Positions 43,498 to 55,712 of a DNA stretch of 64,000 nucleotides are shown here, piece after piece. The stretch is taken from contig NC_134276.1 of NCBI RefSeq assembly GCF_949628215.1, forward strand, positions 69,852,233 to 69,916,232. Direction: 5' to 3'. This DNA is from Phalacrocorax aristotelis (lineage: Eukaryota; Chordata; Aves; Suliformes; Phalacrocoracidae). Under the pieces are notes generated by a model. That model was not told where the DNA came from. It searched no databases and saw only the letters and a program-made list of their open reading frames with translations. Made by a program: the position numbers and the translations under genes. Numbering within the stretch: position 1 is the first letter of the stretch; every line of letters starts with the position of its first letter.

Positions 43498-46400
43498 TTA
43501 CCTTATAAAGTCTTCTGACCTGCAGTGAGCTGAAGGCAGTATTTTGGGCTTAGACATACAAGAAACTTATGCAGGAGAAGAGGGCAGGACTTCATGGAGG
43601 ATGTACCTGGGTCTGCTGCTGTGCAACATAACAAGCTAACCTGTAGCAGAGAGGGAGAGGAGACTCCATGAATCAAAAGACAAAGCAAATAATTGTAGGA
43701 GAGTTAAATCTCAGGATGCAATAATCTAAATCCACTTCTGAAGAGATACCTATGTTTTTTAGGGATTTTCCCTCAACAGAAATGAAAGAGTAGATTTGTT
43801 TTTCGATTCTGAACTAAAGCTATTGTTCTTACAAACTGCTTTCTGTTCTCTTTCCCCTGTGCCTTTCTTCCTGTGAGTATTTTGGCTGAAGTTCTGGGGC
43901 ACCTGTGCCGAAAGGGACAGCGATTGCCAGTGCTTGTCCAGGGACTGAGTGTTTGGGTGGCAGAGCCTGAGGATGGTAGACAGCAAATCCGCATGCTGGG
44001 AATTTTCCTCAGAGCCTAGCCAGAGGCAATTTCTGGATTCTTTTTAGACCCAGGGAAGTTTAAGAACACCCAGGTCCAGTGTTCAACAAAAAACTTGAGT
44101 TTTTGGCTAGGGAGAGCACTGGAGAAGGGTGGCTTGGCAGAAAGCTTTGTGTTTCAGAAGCGGATCAGTATGTGTTTGAGAAAAACAAAAAGCATGTTAA
44201 AAATGCAGAGAATTCAGCAGTATTTTAACTCTGTTCCAGTTAAGTAATTTCTAGATAGTTTATGGCACATGTGTGCTTTTTGACATAGAAATTGTTTTGC
44301 ATTGATCATTTTCATCACTATTGAAAGGCTTGAGGGTGATATATCCAGAAGTCTCGCTTTCTTAAATGCAAAAACATAAATTTTATTTTAAAAAGCTAAT
44401 AATAACAACTATTTCATTGCACCTACTTTTCTTCAAACGTGGAGCGAGCACACTCCATTTCATAGCCTGCATAAGCTAGCTACCTAAGGGTTGTCAATTA
44501 TGTTATGCTATAAAAGGCACAGCACTTAGGGAGCTGTCAATCAAGTCTGTTGTGAGAGAGATTTCAAGAATCATTATTCCAACAGTATTTGTCAAATATA
44601 AAAATAAAACAAATTTACATGACAACACCAAATACAGAGGGATCATATTTCATTTTATAGTGAAAGTGGTTTGGCTTGAGCTCAGAATCAGTAAAGGTGA
44701 ATCAAAAATAGCCGGAGATCTTTTCTTGTAAAGCAGTGTCCCTTGTTTTCTTCCCTCCCACAGCTTTCCTTCTCCCTGAAAGAAGGTGTTACCCAAATCT
44801 TCACCACACTTTGGATCACAGCCCTGCATCTGGTTCATCTTTTCTTCACAGTCCGAGCGGTTGTGTTGGTTGGGTTGTTTTTTTTCCACAGCTTATGGGT
44901 ATTGCTGAGCACTGCAAGGCACTTTGGGGAGCATTCTTTTCTGCAGTATTATGTTCCAGCTCTGCCATAATTTATGTGCTTGAGTAGCCCCAATTGAAAT
45001 TACAAACAGTTCTCAGAAAGAAAGAGAACTTGTGTGGATGTAATTTGGAGGCATCTGAAGATAGTTTTATTCCACATGGATGCCAGAGTCAGCCCAAAGA
45101 GATCCAAATGCAGTGTCTGGGTCTATTTTTAGTTGCCAAGTGCTTTTAGACTATGTAATGTGTCTTTGTCATTTGTCTACCATACGCTTTGCCTCCATAT
45201 GTTTATCACTGTTGCTATTGCTGATTCAGTATTTCAATAATAGAATCGTTTGGAGCTGTTCTTTAGACTAGGGTTTGCATCAGACTTTTTTGTCTCTGTG
45301 AAATCAGACTAATGTCATTACTGATCCTAGCAGCAACTTTGAGTCAGAGCTGACATGAGATCCAGAAGCTGTGCCTATACTGCTACATAAGAGAGGCCTA
45401 AGGACTGGCCTAGAGATGAAGTGAAGTCAATTGAGTCACATCAGCGCTGATTAGAGACACCTTTCCTGTACAGCAGAGCTGCTTGGAACAGCCCAAAATA
45501 GAACTAGAAATATAAATAATCTCCCCATCCATAGACACAGAGCAGCAGTAGTTTTATCTCTTCATCACAAAGAAGGAAATTTATTGCTATTCCCGTTACT
45601 GAACCTGTTCAGATTTATAAACTTTTCTAAGTAGTGGAGACATACATATATTCAGAATAAATAGAAAAAAACAGTAGTTTTTAAAATATATATGCTTCCC
45701 AAGATTCATTTACAGATAGGGAGTAGACACTGTAAGTCCTGTGTACCTCACCAGATAACCAGAGAATACATCTTAGAGCATGCCTCCCTGGGCCAACACG
45801 AGGGATTTGCCAATGTACAGTTTACAGATGCTGTTGGAGGTTGTGAACTCCATCTGTATCTTTGTCAGGCTGCAAGCTCCATTTCGGTTTTAAGGCTGGG
45901 ATGTGCTTTGCTGTGGCCTCATGCCTTTGCTGCTGGATTAAAATTCATGAAGGGTGAATGATGGTCAATGACTAAGCACTGTCCCACAGAGTCCTGTGGT
46001 CCCAAACACTAAGATACTCCTGCCAAGGAGACCAGGTTGTTGAGGACGTGCTCACCTTGGCCACAAACTAATCTATCAGGAGACTGCATTCACCTGCTGA
46101 AAGCTGGATGGGAGCTGAAAAGTTATAGAATAAAAGTGGTCCTCTCAGTGTCTTTGAAGCTTGGGAAATGGCAGATCCACCACCTAATGCTTTTCCATGC
46201 TTCCTGGGGATGCTCTACAGAGGACAAAGTGGTTATTTAGAACTAAATTTCTTCTTCCCTCAAAATGAAAATGATGACCAAAACACCAACTAATTCAGAG
46301 CTGAAAATTTATTTTAATAGGCTTTGGACCAGTCTCTGAAGTAATGAAGCACAAGAAAGTATGACTTAAATATTCCAGGTTTTAAAACAACCATAGCAGC

Positions 46401-49400
46401 AGAAGCTTCTGAGTCATCAGGGCTTCCACAGAAAGTCTAAAGAAATACATACGATGCATCTTTCACAGGAATAAGAAGGAAAGAGGATGACAAATTGGAT
46501 CTGGATTAAGGAAAAAAAAAACCACCAAGTACTGCTGTTACTTTCTGACCATTATATTCAAATAATAAAGAAAATAATCTGCAGTTTTCTGCTGTAGAAC
46601 TCTTTAAAGAAACAAGCCATTCATGTGCCTGTACTGAATCTATTTAAAATACTTTGGGAGGATTTGCTTTCCTTTATGCTAAGACAACTAGGAGAATAAG
46701 TAATGGTTTTGTATCTGCTATAATGTTTTAGGTACTTTATGTTAGGATGTCAAGGCTATAAAGTGTCCAGCACAACTGAGTATCTAACATAACACAGGTG
46801 CCTTCCCCAGATGTTCTGAGAACAGAACTGATCATTCTTTCTGGCTTCTTTTATTGCAGCAACGAGGCGTTACCTACGGTCTACTCTGTAGGTGCCAGTA
46901 CCTGAAGAGCTAGTCAGCGCAACACCTGGAAAAGATCCCTTCCTGTCATTCTGCTGCACAAGAAGAAGAGCTTAGCCAGCAATAATCCTGTGTGGGTACG
47001 TTTGGAGGGAGAAGTAAGCACGGGAAGCTTCTTTAGCATTCAAACATCTGTGCAAGAGCTAACCTGAATGCAGAAGTAATACTCTGCTCTACGAGAGCTA
47101 GACTGGCGCCTGGATAATAGTTTTGCCTCCAGGCGTTTTATGCTAGCCTTGAGAACCTGTCAGTCATTGACCACTTTGGGCCAAGTTCCAACCATAGAAA
47201 ATAATCACAAGGAGCAGACTAAGAAGCGCTATTGAATGCTTTCTGTTCTCAACCATCTGACCTGCAGGTAGAAAGGCAGTCTCTGTTTTGATATCTCCTG
47301 CTCTGCCATCTCCAGCCATCAAAGCAAGCACTTAAGAGGGCAAATGATGCAGTCTGGAGCTAATTCATGAAACAGCACGCATAATTAAGATTATTATAAG
47401 TATCAGTAGAAACTGCCTGAATCATCACCTCCTTACATGTGAGAATCCAATACTGCATGTCAGCCTAAATCTGAACATCTGCAGCAAGCAACTGTTTTTC
47501 TCAGATTATGGCAGTTCTGTTTCAAAATGGGAGGTGAAACAGGAGAGAGTTTGCGGGTTTTGAGGGGAAGAGAGAAGTAATCTCCAACTTCTGTGAGCAT
47601 AGTCACAAACTGATTTACTTATTTATTGATGACACAAGTCCTGTGTCATTTATAATGTGCTGCCTCAATCCAACTGAACACGGTTGGCTGGCAGCAAATT
47701 ATCCTGAACCTTGTGGAGGTAAGTAGGCTCCAGCTTATTTTAAAACATGCCAGACATTTTGTCTCTTTGGCCAAGCCTTCCCAGTCATTTATAAAGTTAT
47801 ATGGAAAGGTCAGTCTGTGCTTAGATATACAATATGATTAAAACAGATCACATTAAATTATTTCAGTTTACTTAGATCAAAGCAAAATGAAAAAGCTTGC
47901 TAAATATCTCTTGGGAGAGGACTTCACTGTCCCCTGGGATGTGATTGCTAGTTTTCCACTCTTCTGGATACATTAAAAAAAGAGAATCAAACAGGTGTTT
48001 CATTAAGAGTTCCTGCTGGAATGTAGAGGTTCTGAGCAAATATGGAAAGTAATACGCAATTTTTTGTGCAAGGGACCTTCAGAAAAAAATCTTTTTTAGA
48101 GTGGAGTTGTCAGGGAAAATGTGATACTATTCAAAATAAAAAACTACAGTTTTAAACACTACAAATAAAAGCAGAGGGGAGTCAACTACGTGTATCTTTT
48201 GTGGGATCGGTATGAGAGACACCTTTTCTCTTTGTCTCTCTTCTGTATTTCTCTGTGATTCTGCTACCAGCACTCTTTCCTCTGCATTCCAATAAATTCA
48301 GCACTGAACCAGAAGTTGAAGGCAAGTCTAACTTAGTTGTCCGCAATAGATTGTATCATTTGGTGTTTGGCTCTTTCACATGCTTCAGGGACAGCTCCAT
48401 ACCTTACTGATCCTGCCTGTTCAGGCTTGATCTGATTGCCTGAGTCTGCCAAAGGTGTGACACTGATCTTGTGGCTGCTGGGTCAGATCCTGTCTAGATG
48501 GTTTTTATACGCTCATTTTCCTTGGACTTGCATTCTGCTAAAGTAGAAGAACAACAGATGACTGTGTGTTTAGCAGCTCTGCAACGAGCAACCATTAAGA
48601 GAAGGACATCAGTCCCACTAGAGTCAAACGTCATCGCGTATATGAGGGCTAAACAGTAGAGTAATTAAGGTTACTTTGGTGTTTAAAAGTGCTTTCCTGA
48701 CAACTGCCAGTGTTGTCGTTCTTCAGGGGGAAAATGTTGCTTTTTGATGCATTTGTCATGAAAGGTCTGATACTGAGAATGCTCAAACAAATGAGTAACT
48801 TTATTCCTGTGAATAATATCCAAAGAGTTATTTTATGATTAGGCATTTGGTTATTGTTCCTATATTAGAAGTTCTTTCTCTTGACATCTGAGTAAGGAAA
48901 GGATTGAAAGATGTAGCTGGCAGAGATATTCCTTACACGCCTGGATCTATCCTTTTCCCACCGCTTTTCTTGATGAGGCTATTATTCTTGTCTTGATATG
49001 GAGATTTTCCCTCCTATCTCATCAGGCTATTCCTTCTTCTTGACCTGGTAATGATATATCTTACTCAAGCTGATAAAGTATTATAAGAAATACAGATGTG
49101 TACTTTACTTATTTACAAGAAATCTTTCTGGTGAAAGGTTTGTCCCAGTGCCATTTCATCCAATGAAATGACTGAATCCAATCATCCAATGAAAATACAC
49201 TGAAGAACATGAAATTAAATGAGGAATTATTTGGTAAAGTACACTCAGGATAGTGGTCAGGTCAATTTTTAAACACTTTATTGGAGCCTGCAAACAGTTG
49301 GCCTCACAATGAGGATCAGGCTTGGGGAAACAAAATTATTTTTGCCTTTTTCTGTTTTAAATTTTCTGCAAATGTTATGTTGTTTAATTGTTACTTTAAA

Positions 49401-50189
49401 TTGTTTATTTAGGTTTATTGAGATAGGTTTTTACACTCTGCCAGCATGCGATAGTCAAGCAGCTTCTAATTATTTTGAGAATGTTCACAAACACACATTG
49501 GTCTTCAGATTTTTTTCTCAGATTAATGCAAATATTTGATGTACAAAATTGAAATTTTTTGACATTTGTAAGAGAAAAGTTTTGCCTTCTCATCTTCACA
49601 CTGGGAATCAGATGATGAACATTTTGCCTTTCACTCCAGTGGTAGGACAAATCTGGCAAAATGAATCAACGTATCTGAGCGAGTCTTCTCCTTTCAAATA
49701 TTAGAGGACTGTCACAGATCTCAAACCTTCTTTGCAATATTCGGTAAGTCTCTTAGTTAAGCTTTAATTCTAGATGATGGTAATGTATGTGTTTTAGCTG
49801 TTAGAATACATAGAACAGCTTGTCACTATCACTCAGTAATTGCACTACAGTTACTGGCAGGGAATATGGTATTCAGAAAAATGTAAAATTTAGGAATCTT
49901 CTGAAGTCATGTTTAAGGTCAATGAAACAAATTAACAAAAATGTAGAGAGGAAGATTATAACAAAAATGAACATAAATAGCACTGCATTTTTTGAACCTG
50001 AAGAGTCTGAATTGCAAACAGAAACTGAAGAACAGTTACATCCTCTGGGAAAAACAGATGCCATCAATGAAGGCAGAGAGTAATTTAATGTATTTTCAAA
50101 AATGGGAGGGTTCTGTTCTCTTTAAATTCTTTTTAGAAGTGAGCCAAGATTCTCCTGCCATATTCTTTTAAAGAAATTTTTACCTGGTG

Positions 50190-50520
50190 AACAAAGCTGT
50201 TACCATTAATGGCATGCTATTAAATGCCATTCAACCCAAGAAGGGGCTTCAGAGCCGAGTCCTAAGCATTTCCAGGATCAATTAATGGCATTTTTTTCAA
50301 GCCAGGGACTTTCAGCTTGCAATGGCGGATGGCAGTTCTGCCACTCTGAGGGACCATCCTCAGGAGCCCTGGAGGTCAGACTTTCCCCCTGCGACTGATG
50401 CCTGCCTGGCCAGCAGAGAGTCATCAGGTGTCTTGTCAGGGTGGCGAGCACACTAATGCTTAAATGTTAAGTCCTAGCTACCTTTGTGGCTGCTGGCCAA
50501 TAAAGACTTGATTTACACTT
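50190..50520. promoter_or_regulatory. Candidate enhancer block upstream of MRPS9 with a repeated ATTAATGGCAT motif
   Basis: ATTAATGGCAT occurs at 50205-50215 and again at 50281-50291, with an inverted ATGCCATT at 50224-50231. The surrounding sequence is not a recognised repeat and is richer in G+C than its flanks. Repeated homeodomain-like sites suggest a cis-regulatory element. Conservation was not tested. Confidence 0.3.
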
Positions 50521-53500
50521 CAAAGTTACATATATGCAACTTGCAGCCTCTTACAACCCTACTAAAGATGTCTGAACAAGGTGACCCAGAAGAGAACCCA
50601 TAAAAGGGAGTGGTCAGAGAAGTATCCTCTTTCTACTTAAAAATATGCTGTTTACACCAACATATATAGTATTAGCTTATGCTAACACAAATAAGATCAC
50701 ATCCATAAATCAAAGACAAGAATAAAGAGAGTAATTAATATTCGCTCTTTTGTACCTATTCTGTGCTTGTTTTATAATTTGTAGCAGATGGAAGCCAAAT
50801 GTTTTCAAAGAATCAAAACCAATTTTATAAGAAGATTGTTCATCTTCTCTAAATAACTTCTCCTTACACTGCCAGTTATACTTATGATTTTAATCTATAA
50901 AAACATTACTGTTGGAATATGCTAATATTTTGGGTAGCTCCAAGCAAAACCACATTCTTGAACATTCCTCCATTTTCCATATCTGAATGTTCTTCCTTAT
51001 AATACCACTATCTCATTGTTTTACTTCTCTTTGGAAAAATCTAAAAACCTTTGTGCCATAGCAATATTCTCACTCTCTGATAACAAGCTGTTATGGCCTT
51101 ATTTATGGTAGATTTTCTTGATTTAGACCAAAATCTGTTTTTTAAATTTCTTTCATTGCAATGGCATATTTAGTACATTATGAGTAATTCTAACATGAAC
51201 CGATAAGGATGTCTTTTTTCTTAGTTAAGATGTAAAGAATTTTTAAGTTAATATTTAAAGAAATGAAGGTAAAGATGTAGAAATAAAAGAAACAGGCCTG
51301 AATGAAATAGAACAGAGAAGGATGTTGACAAAATAGGCTTGCTCTTAAGTGACAATTCCAAATATACCTTTAGGAGTAAAAATGAACAGATGATGGTGGG
51401 ACAGAGCTTATGGCAGAAAGGAAGTTATAGTGTGTGTCCAAAACACCTAAACAAACAAGACTGAGAATAAAAGCTCTCTTCATAAATGCACAGAAAAAAA
51501 TTCTTAAATACATCCTTAGGTTGCTTAACCAGAGCTTCAAAGCATCTAATATCAAAAGTACAAAATACATGTTAATTATATTTAACTTATTTAAAGAATG
51601 CAATCTGATGTTTCAAGCGGCAATATTATCTTTAAATTTCCAACAGTCCAATCTTTCCTGAAGTAAATATCCAGAAAAACTTCTGAAGATAACAAGGAGA
51701 ATAAGTATATTCAGAAAGCGACTTTCTCAGATAACTCATTTGCCAAGTAGGCCACCACTTAGAAGCTGCAGAAGAACCATTCTTTCTTGGAAAGCATCTA
51801 ATACATTATCATTTCTGGGAGCTGTCCTGGTATGTCAGTGCCATTGTAACAGAGATAGCTCCTACCTCTTAAAAATAAATGAGAAGAAAGTCAGACAAGT
51901 TGAATGAATGTATCTATAGAGAGAAGACTTTCGTTTGAGACGTTTTTATACATGTCAGCCCTGAAAGGAGAGTTCACAAACTAACCTGTTACGATGATTT
52001 CAGGAATTTCATTGGGATTTTTTTTTAAAAATTGAGTATAGAGTTTTTGAGTGGTTACCATATGGAGGAATGGTTTATAGCAACTGTTTTTGAAGGAAGC
52101 AAATGCTTTCTCATACTTTTGTAAGAGAAGAATGACTAGTGTTTGCGTAATTCCATGTCAGAAATACAAAAAGTGCGCAAAGCTAGGAAGTAGGTAATGC
52201 TACTGTTAAATTGTGCAGGAAGGCGTACTGTGTGTACTTTGCACTTCCCATTTTATGATGCCAAAAGTTAAATGCATAATATAAAATATGCAGAAGCTAA
52301 ACTATATGATAATTATGATAATTGGGGATATTTGTCTCCAGGGAGGGAGCTCTAATAGTTAAGGAGTGACTTGATGTTAAAATAAAAATCTCCCTGTGCA
52401 TTGATTAATTAAATAAAAGGAATCCAGGAGGCTTATTGAACAGTGATAAGGCACATGATTTATACTTTCTAGGGGCCACAGTATATATTTATTAGCAACC
52501 ATATCTGTGTTTACTGGAAGTTTAGACTGCATCAGGACATACCCTCTCATCTGAAAATTACAGCTATGGAAATTATCACCCAAGTGGGAAGATGTATAAT
52601 CCTTTTCATTTTCATATTGCCTGTAAGAGCAGTGGTCCCATGGTGCTTCCATTTCTGGTAGCCTCCAAAAGCGATACTTACCTCATTTTCATTGGCAAAT
52701 GTAAGTCAGGCAAAAAGCAGCACATGCGGACAAGGTATTGCCCTCCAGAGGCATGCCAGAGTGCCCTGGAGTTCTGAGGGCGAGTGAAGTGGTCTGGCTC
52801 ATCATCCACCCTCTCAGTGTCTCTAGACCTTTGGGTAACCACATCTCACAACTGGTCCTGAATTTTTGCAGAGGCCAAGTATGTCTTCAGTGGGAAGTCG
52901 CTTAGGCTACATTTGGTGATAGGCAAAGCATCCTGGGGCCCTGTTCTGGCACAACTGTCACAAAGTGGCTTGTGACTATATATATAAAGCTGTTACCCTT
53001 CAGCAAAGGGCAGCCACATCCAAACCACCTGCTGGAAGTGGTGTCAGGGCTGGACTAATTCTTGATCAATGATTGGCAAAGTCTTATTTGGCACAAACCA
53101 AAGCTATGCCAGGAACTATTCTAACAGTGTAATTTTACAATATAGCTGATGGACTTCCCCTGTCCAGGAACTTTCCCTGACTCTGTTTAATTTATTCATA
53201 TATATTCGTGGGGACTGGCTCAATAACAGTGTCCCAAGAATCTCTTGCATCGCTGAAGCCAACAGCAGCTTCCAGAATGGTGTAGCAGGTCTCAGGTGAA
53301 CCCTCCTGTCAAGGCTGCATGCAGTGTTGTGAGGTACCATGGCATGGCCTGACGTTGCTTCAGCCCCAAGATGCAGCGGAGGTTTAAGAAGTCCACTGCT
53401 CTGCTAGAGGATGAGTACTGGCTGAACCAAACCCACCAAGTGTGGTCCTGTGGTCTGCATGGCAGAGAGCAGTGCTTCCTTCTCTTTTTCCCTCAGGCAC

Positions 53501-55693
53501 TCTCTTTCCTTCCTTCTCCATCCCAGTCCAGACCTTCCTTCTGCCTGCATCTCTGTTGCCCTCTGCTGCAGTAGATATAGGCCAAGGGGTGTGATCTTCT
53601 ATGCCCTGGTTTCAGGCATAAGTAGGAGAAAACCTCTACTGACTTTAAGATTCCCTTTCATGATGACACTGGGGTCCCTTTGCACAGGTATTGTCACTGC
53701 TGGGTGATGTTCTCACGCTGCAGGCTGGGTGGCCTGGGCTTAGAAGGGCATGCCTGTCCCGCTTTGAGGTGCAGAGGTATTTAATTCTAGGTGAAGTCAC
53801 ATTCGTCCTGGTCCATGGGGAGCTGGGTGGCAGCACACGCTTCCAGAGCTCATCCTGTTCAGACAAGATCTGAGTTATTTTCTCAGGATACACTGATAGA
53901 CACTTTGGCTCTTGGGCTTATTTCTTTTGTCAGTATATTTAAGTAGAATACTACAGATATACAGTGAGATGAATTAAGCTGCTTCTCATCAGGAACCAGT
54001 GGTGTTTTGATCAGTGCTGCGTCACGTTAGGTAGCAGGTCAGAGTGGTTTCCTCGCGACCTTTGGACTGAGAACATTGCTAGAGTTTTTTGTTTCTTGAT
54101 GTATTACGTGATGTTTAGAGTTTAAAAGGGGCTTTTTCAGAGCCTTGTTGTCAGGCCTGGTAGAGCAACTAGCTTCTGAAATCTCTGAGGACAGACTCAA
54201 ACAAAAAAAAGCCTGGATAAACAAGTTGTTACAGGGAATGCTTTCCGAACTCGGGGAGACACCTCTGAAATTCACCCCCTGCCAGACTCCTCCTTTTTAA
54301 AGAAGAGACTTCTAGCACAAGTCCCTCTGCTCATTTCGGTTGATGCAGCGTGACACGAGGCAAGCGGTTTAAAGGCTGAGGCAGCTGATCCGATGTTCAT
54401 AGACTGTCACACTGAAAAAGAAGGCTCAAGTGTTTTTATTCTGAAACCATGTTCTTAACTGACTCATCAGAGTTATTTTTGTTATATTAGGTTAGAGGAA
54501 TATGATGATGGCGTAGTGATAAAGCCTGTTTCTCCTAGGGAGCCTACCCATAATATTTGTTTGTTGTCTTTGTAAGTACCTTCTATTAATGGCATATATT
54601 TTTACTATGTAGATGATACAATGTTAGAAGTCAGTTTCCACACAGTTTATTCTGAGACTGTATGCCATAACTTTGCTTATACTGATATGAATATTACTTG
54701 AGCTTACGGTGGCAGAGAAATAGCTATCTCAACAGGATAGTAAAACAGCTGATTACTTCCTGAAGCACCTCTTTAAATCAGGAATCCTCCCAATAAAATG
54801 CCTTTTAAAAATCCTTTTAATATTAGAGCATACAACAGTTAATCACCTTCAAAAACGGTAGGTATGGCAGTAAAAGGAGGAAAATGTCCTTCCTCCTTCC
54901 ACTGGTACTTCATCCTTATTTGAGTTTAAAGTGCAGCTTTGGTTTAGTACTTTTTAATGGCTTCATTTAATAATGAATTCAAAGAGATTTTTTTCTGCAG
55001 AATTGGGAAAAAAGCAAGGATGCTGAAAGCCTCCTCTCAGTCTAGACTGCAATTTTTTTTGTGTATGGAGGCAAAACGTCTGATGTCATTCCTGAATAAT
55101 GTTGAACAGTGTTTTATCCATCAGAGTTATCCAAATACAAGCAAAGGGCAACTCCATATTTCAGTGACCTGACTGGTCCTTTTGTTGGATGGCCAGCTCC
55201 ACTTAGCTACAGGTGGTCATGTGATATAAAAGTAAAAGGCATCACAGAAAGAGGTGCTGTAAGCTCTGGAATCTTGTTTTTGCAGCCTGTGTTCAGATTT
55301 GCTTCTGCACAGGATCTTATCCTCACTAGAAAAGTTCCAAAAGTTTACATCAATTAATTTTATTTGATCTGTGCCAACTAGAAAATATCTCTAAGGCTGA
55401 CACTTTGAATCCAGTTCAAACTTGTTTAGATTCACTTCTCTTAATTAGCGACCTAAGTGAAAACAAAGCAAGGGTAAAGTCACTCCCCGTGCACCACTGA
55501 TGGATGTGTCTTCACTGAAGAGTTAACGTGAATTATCCGTGCTTGACTTACTCTGTTTGTATTAGCTCTGTTTGCATGAATCAACCACACTGTGAAATAA
55601 CACTTGAGTTTGTTTTGTCCGTGCTATGCTTGTGTGTAATACTAAGAGTTGTGGATGGGCATCCTACGGATTTCTTTACTGGAGTAAGCTGCT

Positions 55694-55712
55694 AAACAAA
55701 ACAAAACAAAAC
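55694..55712 (+). repeat. (AAAAC)n microsatellite
   Basis: Nearly four tandem AAAAC units occur in otherwise ordinary intergenic DNA. Confidence 0.85.
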
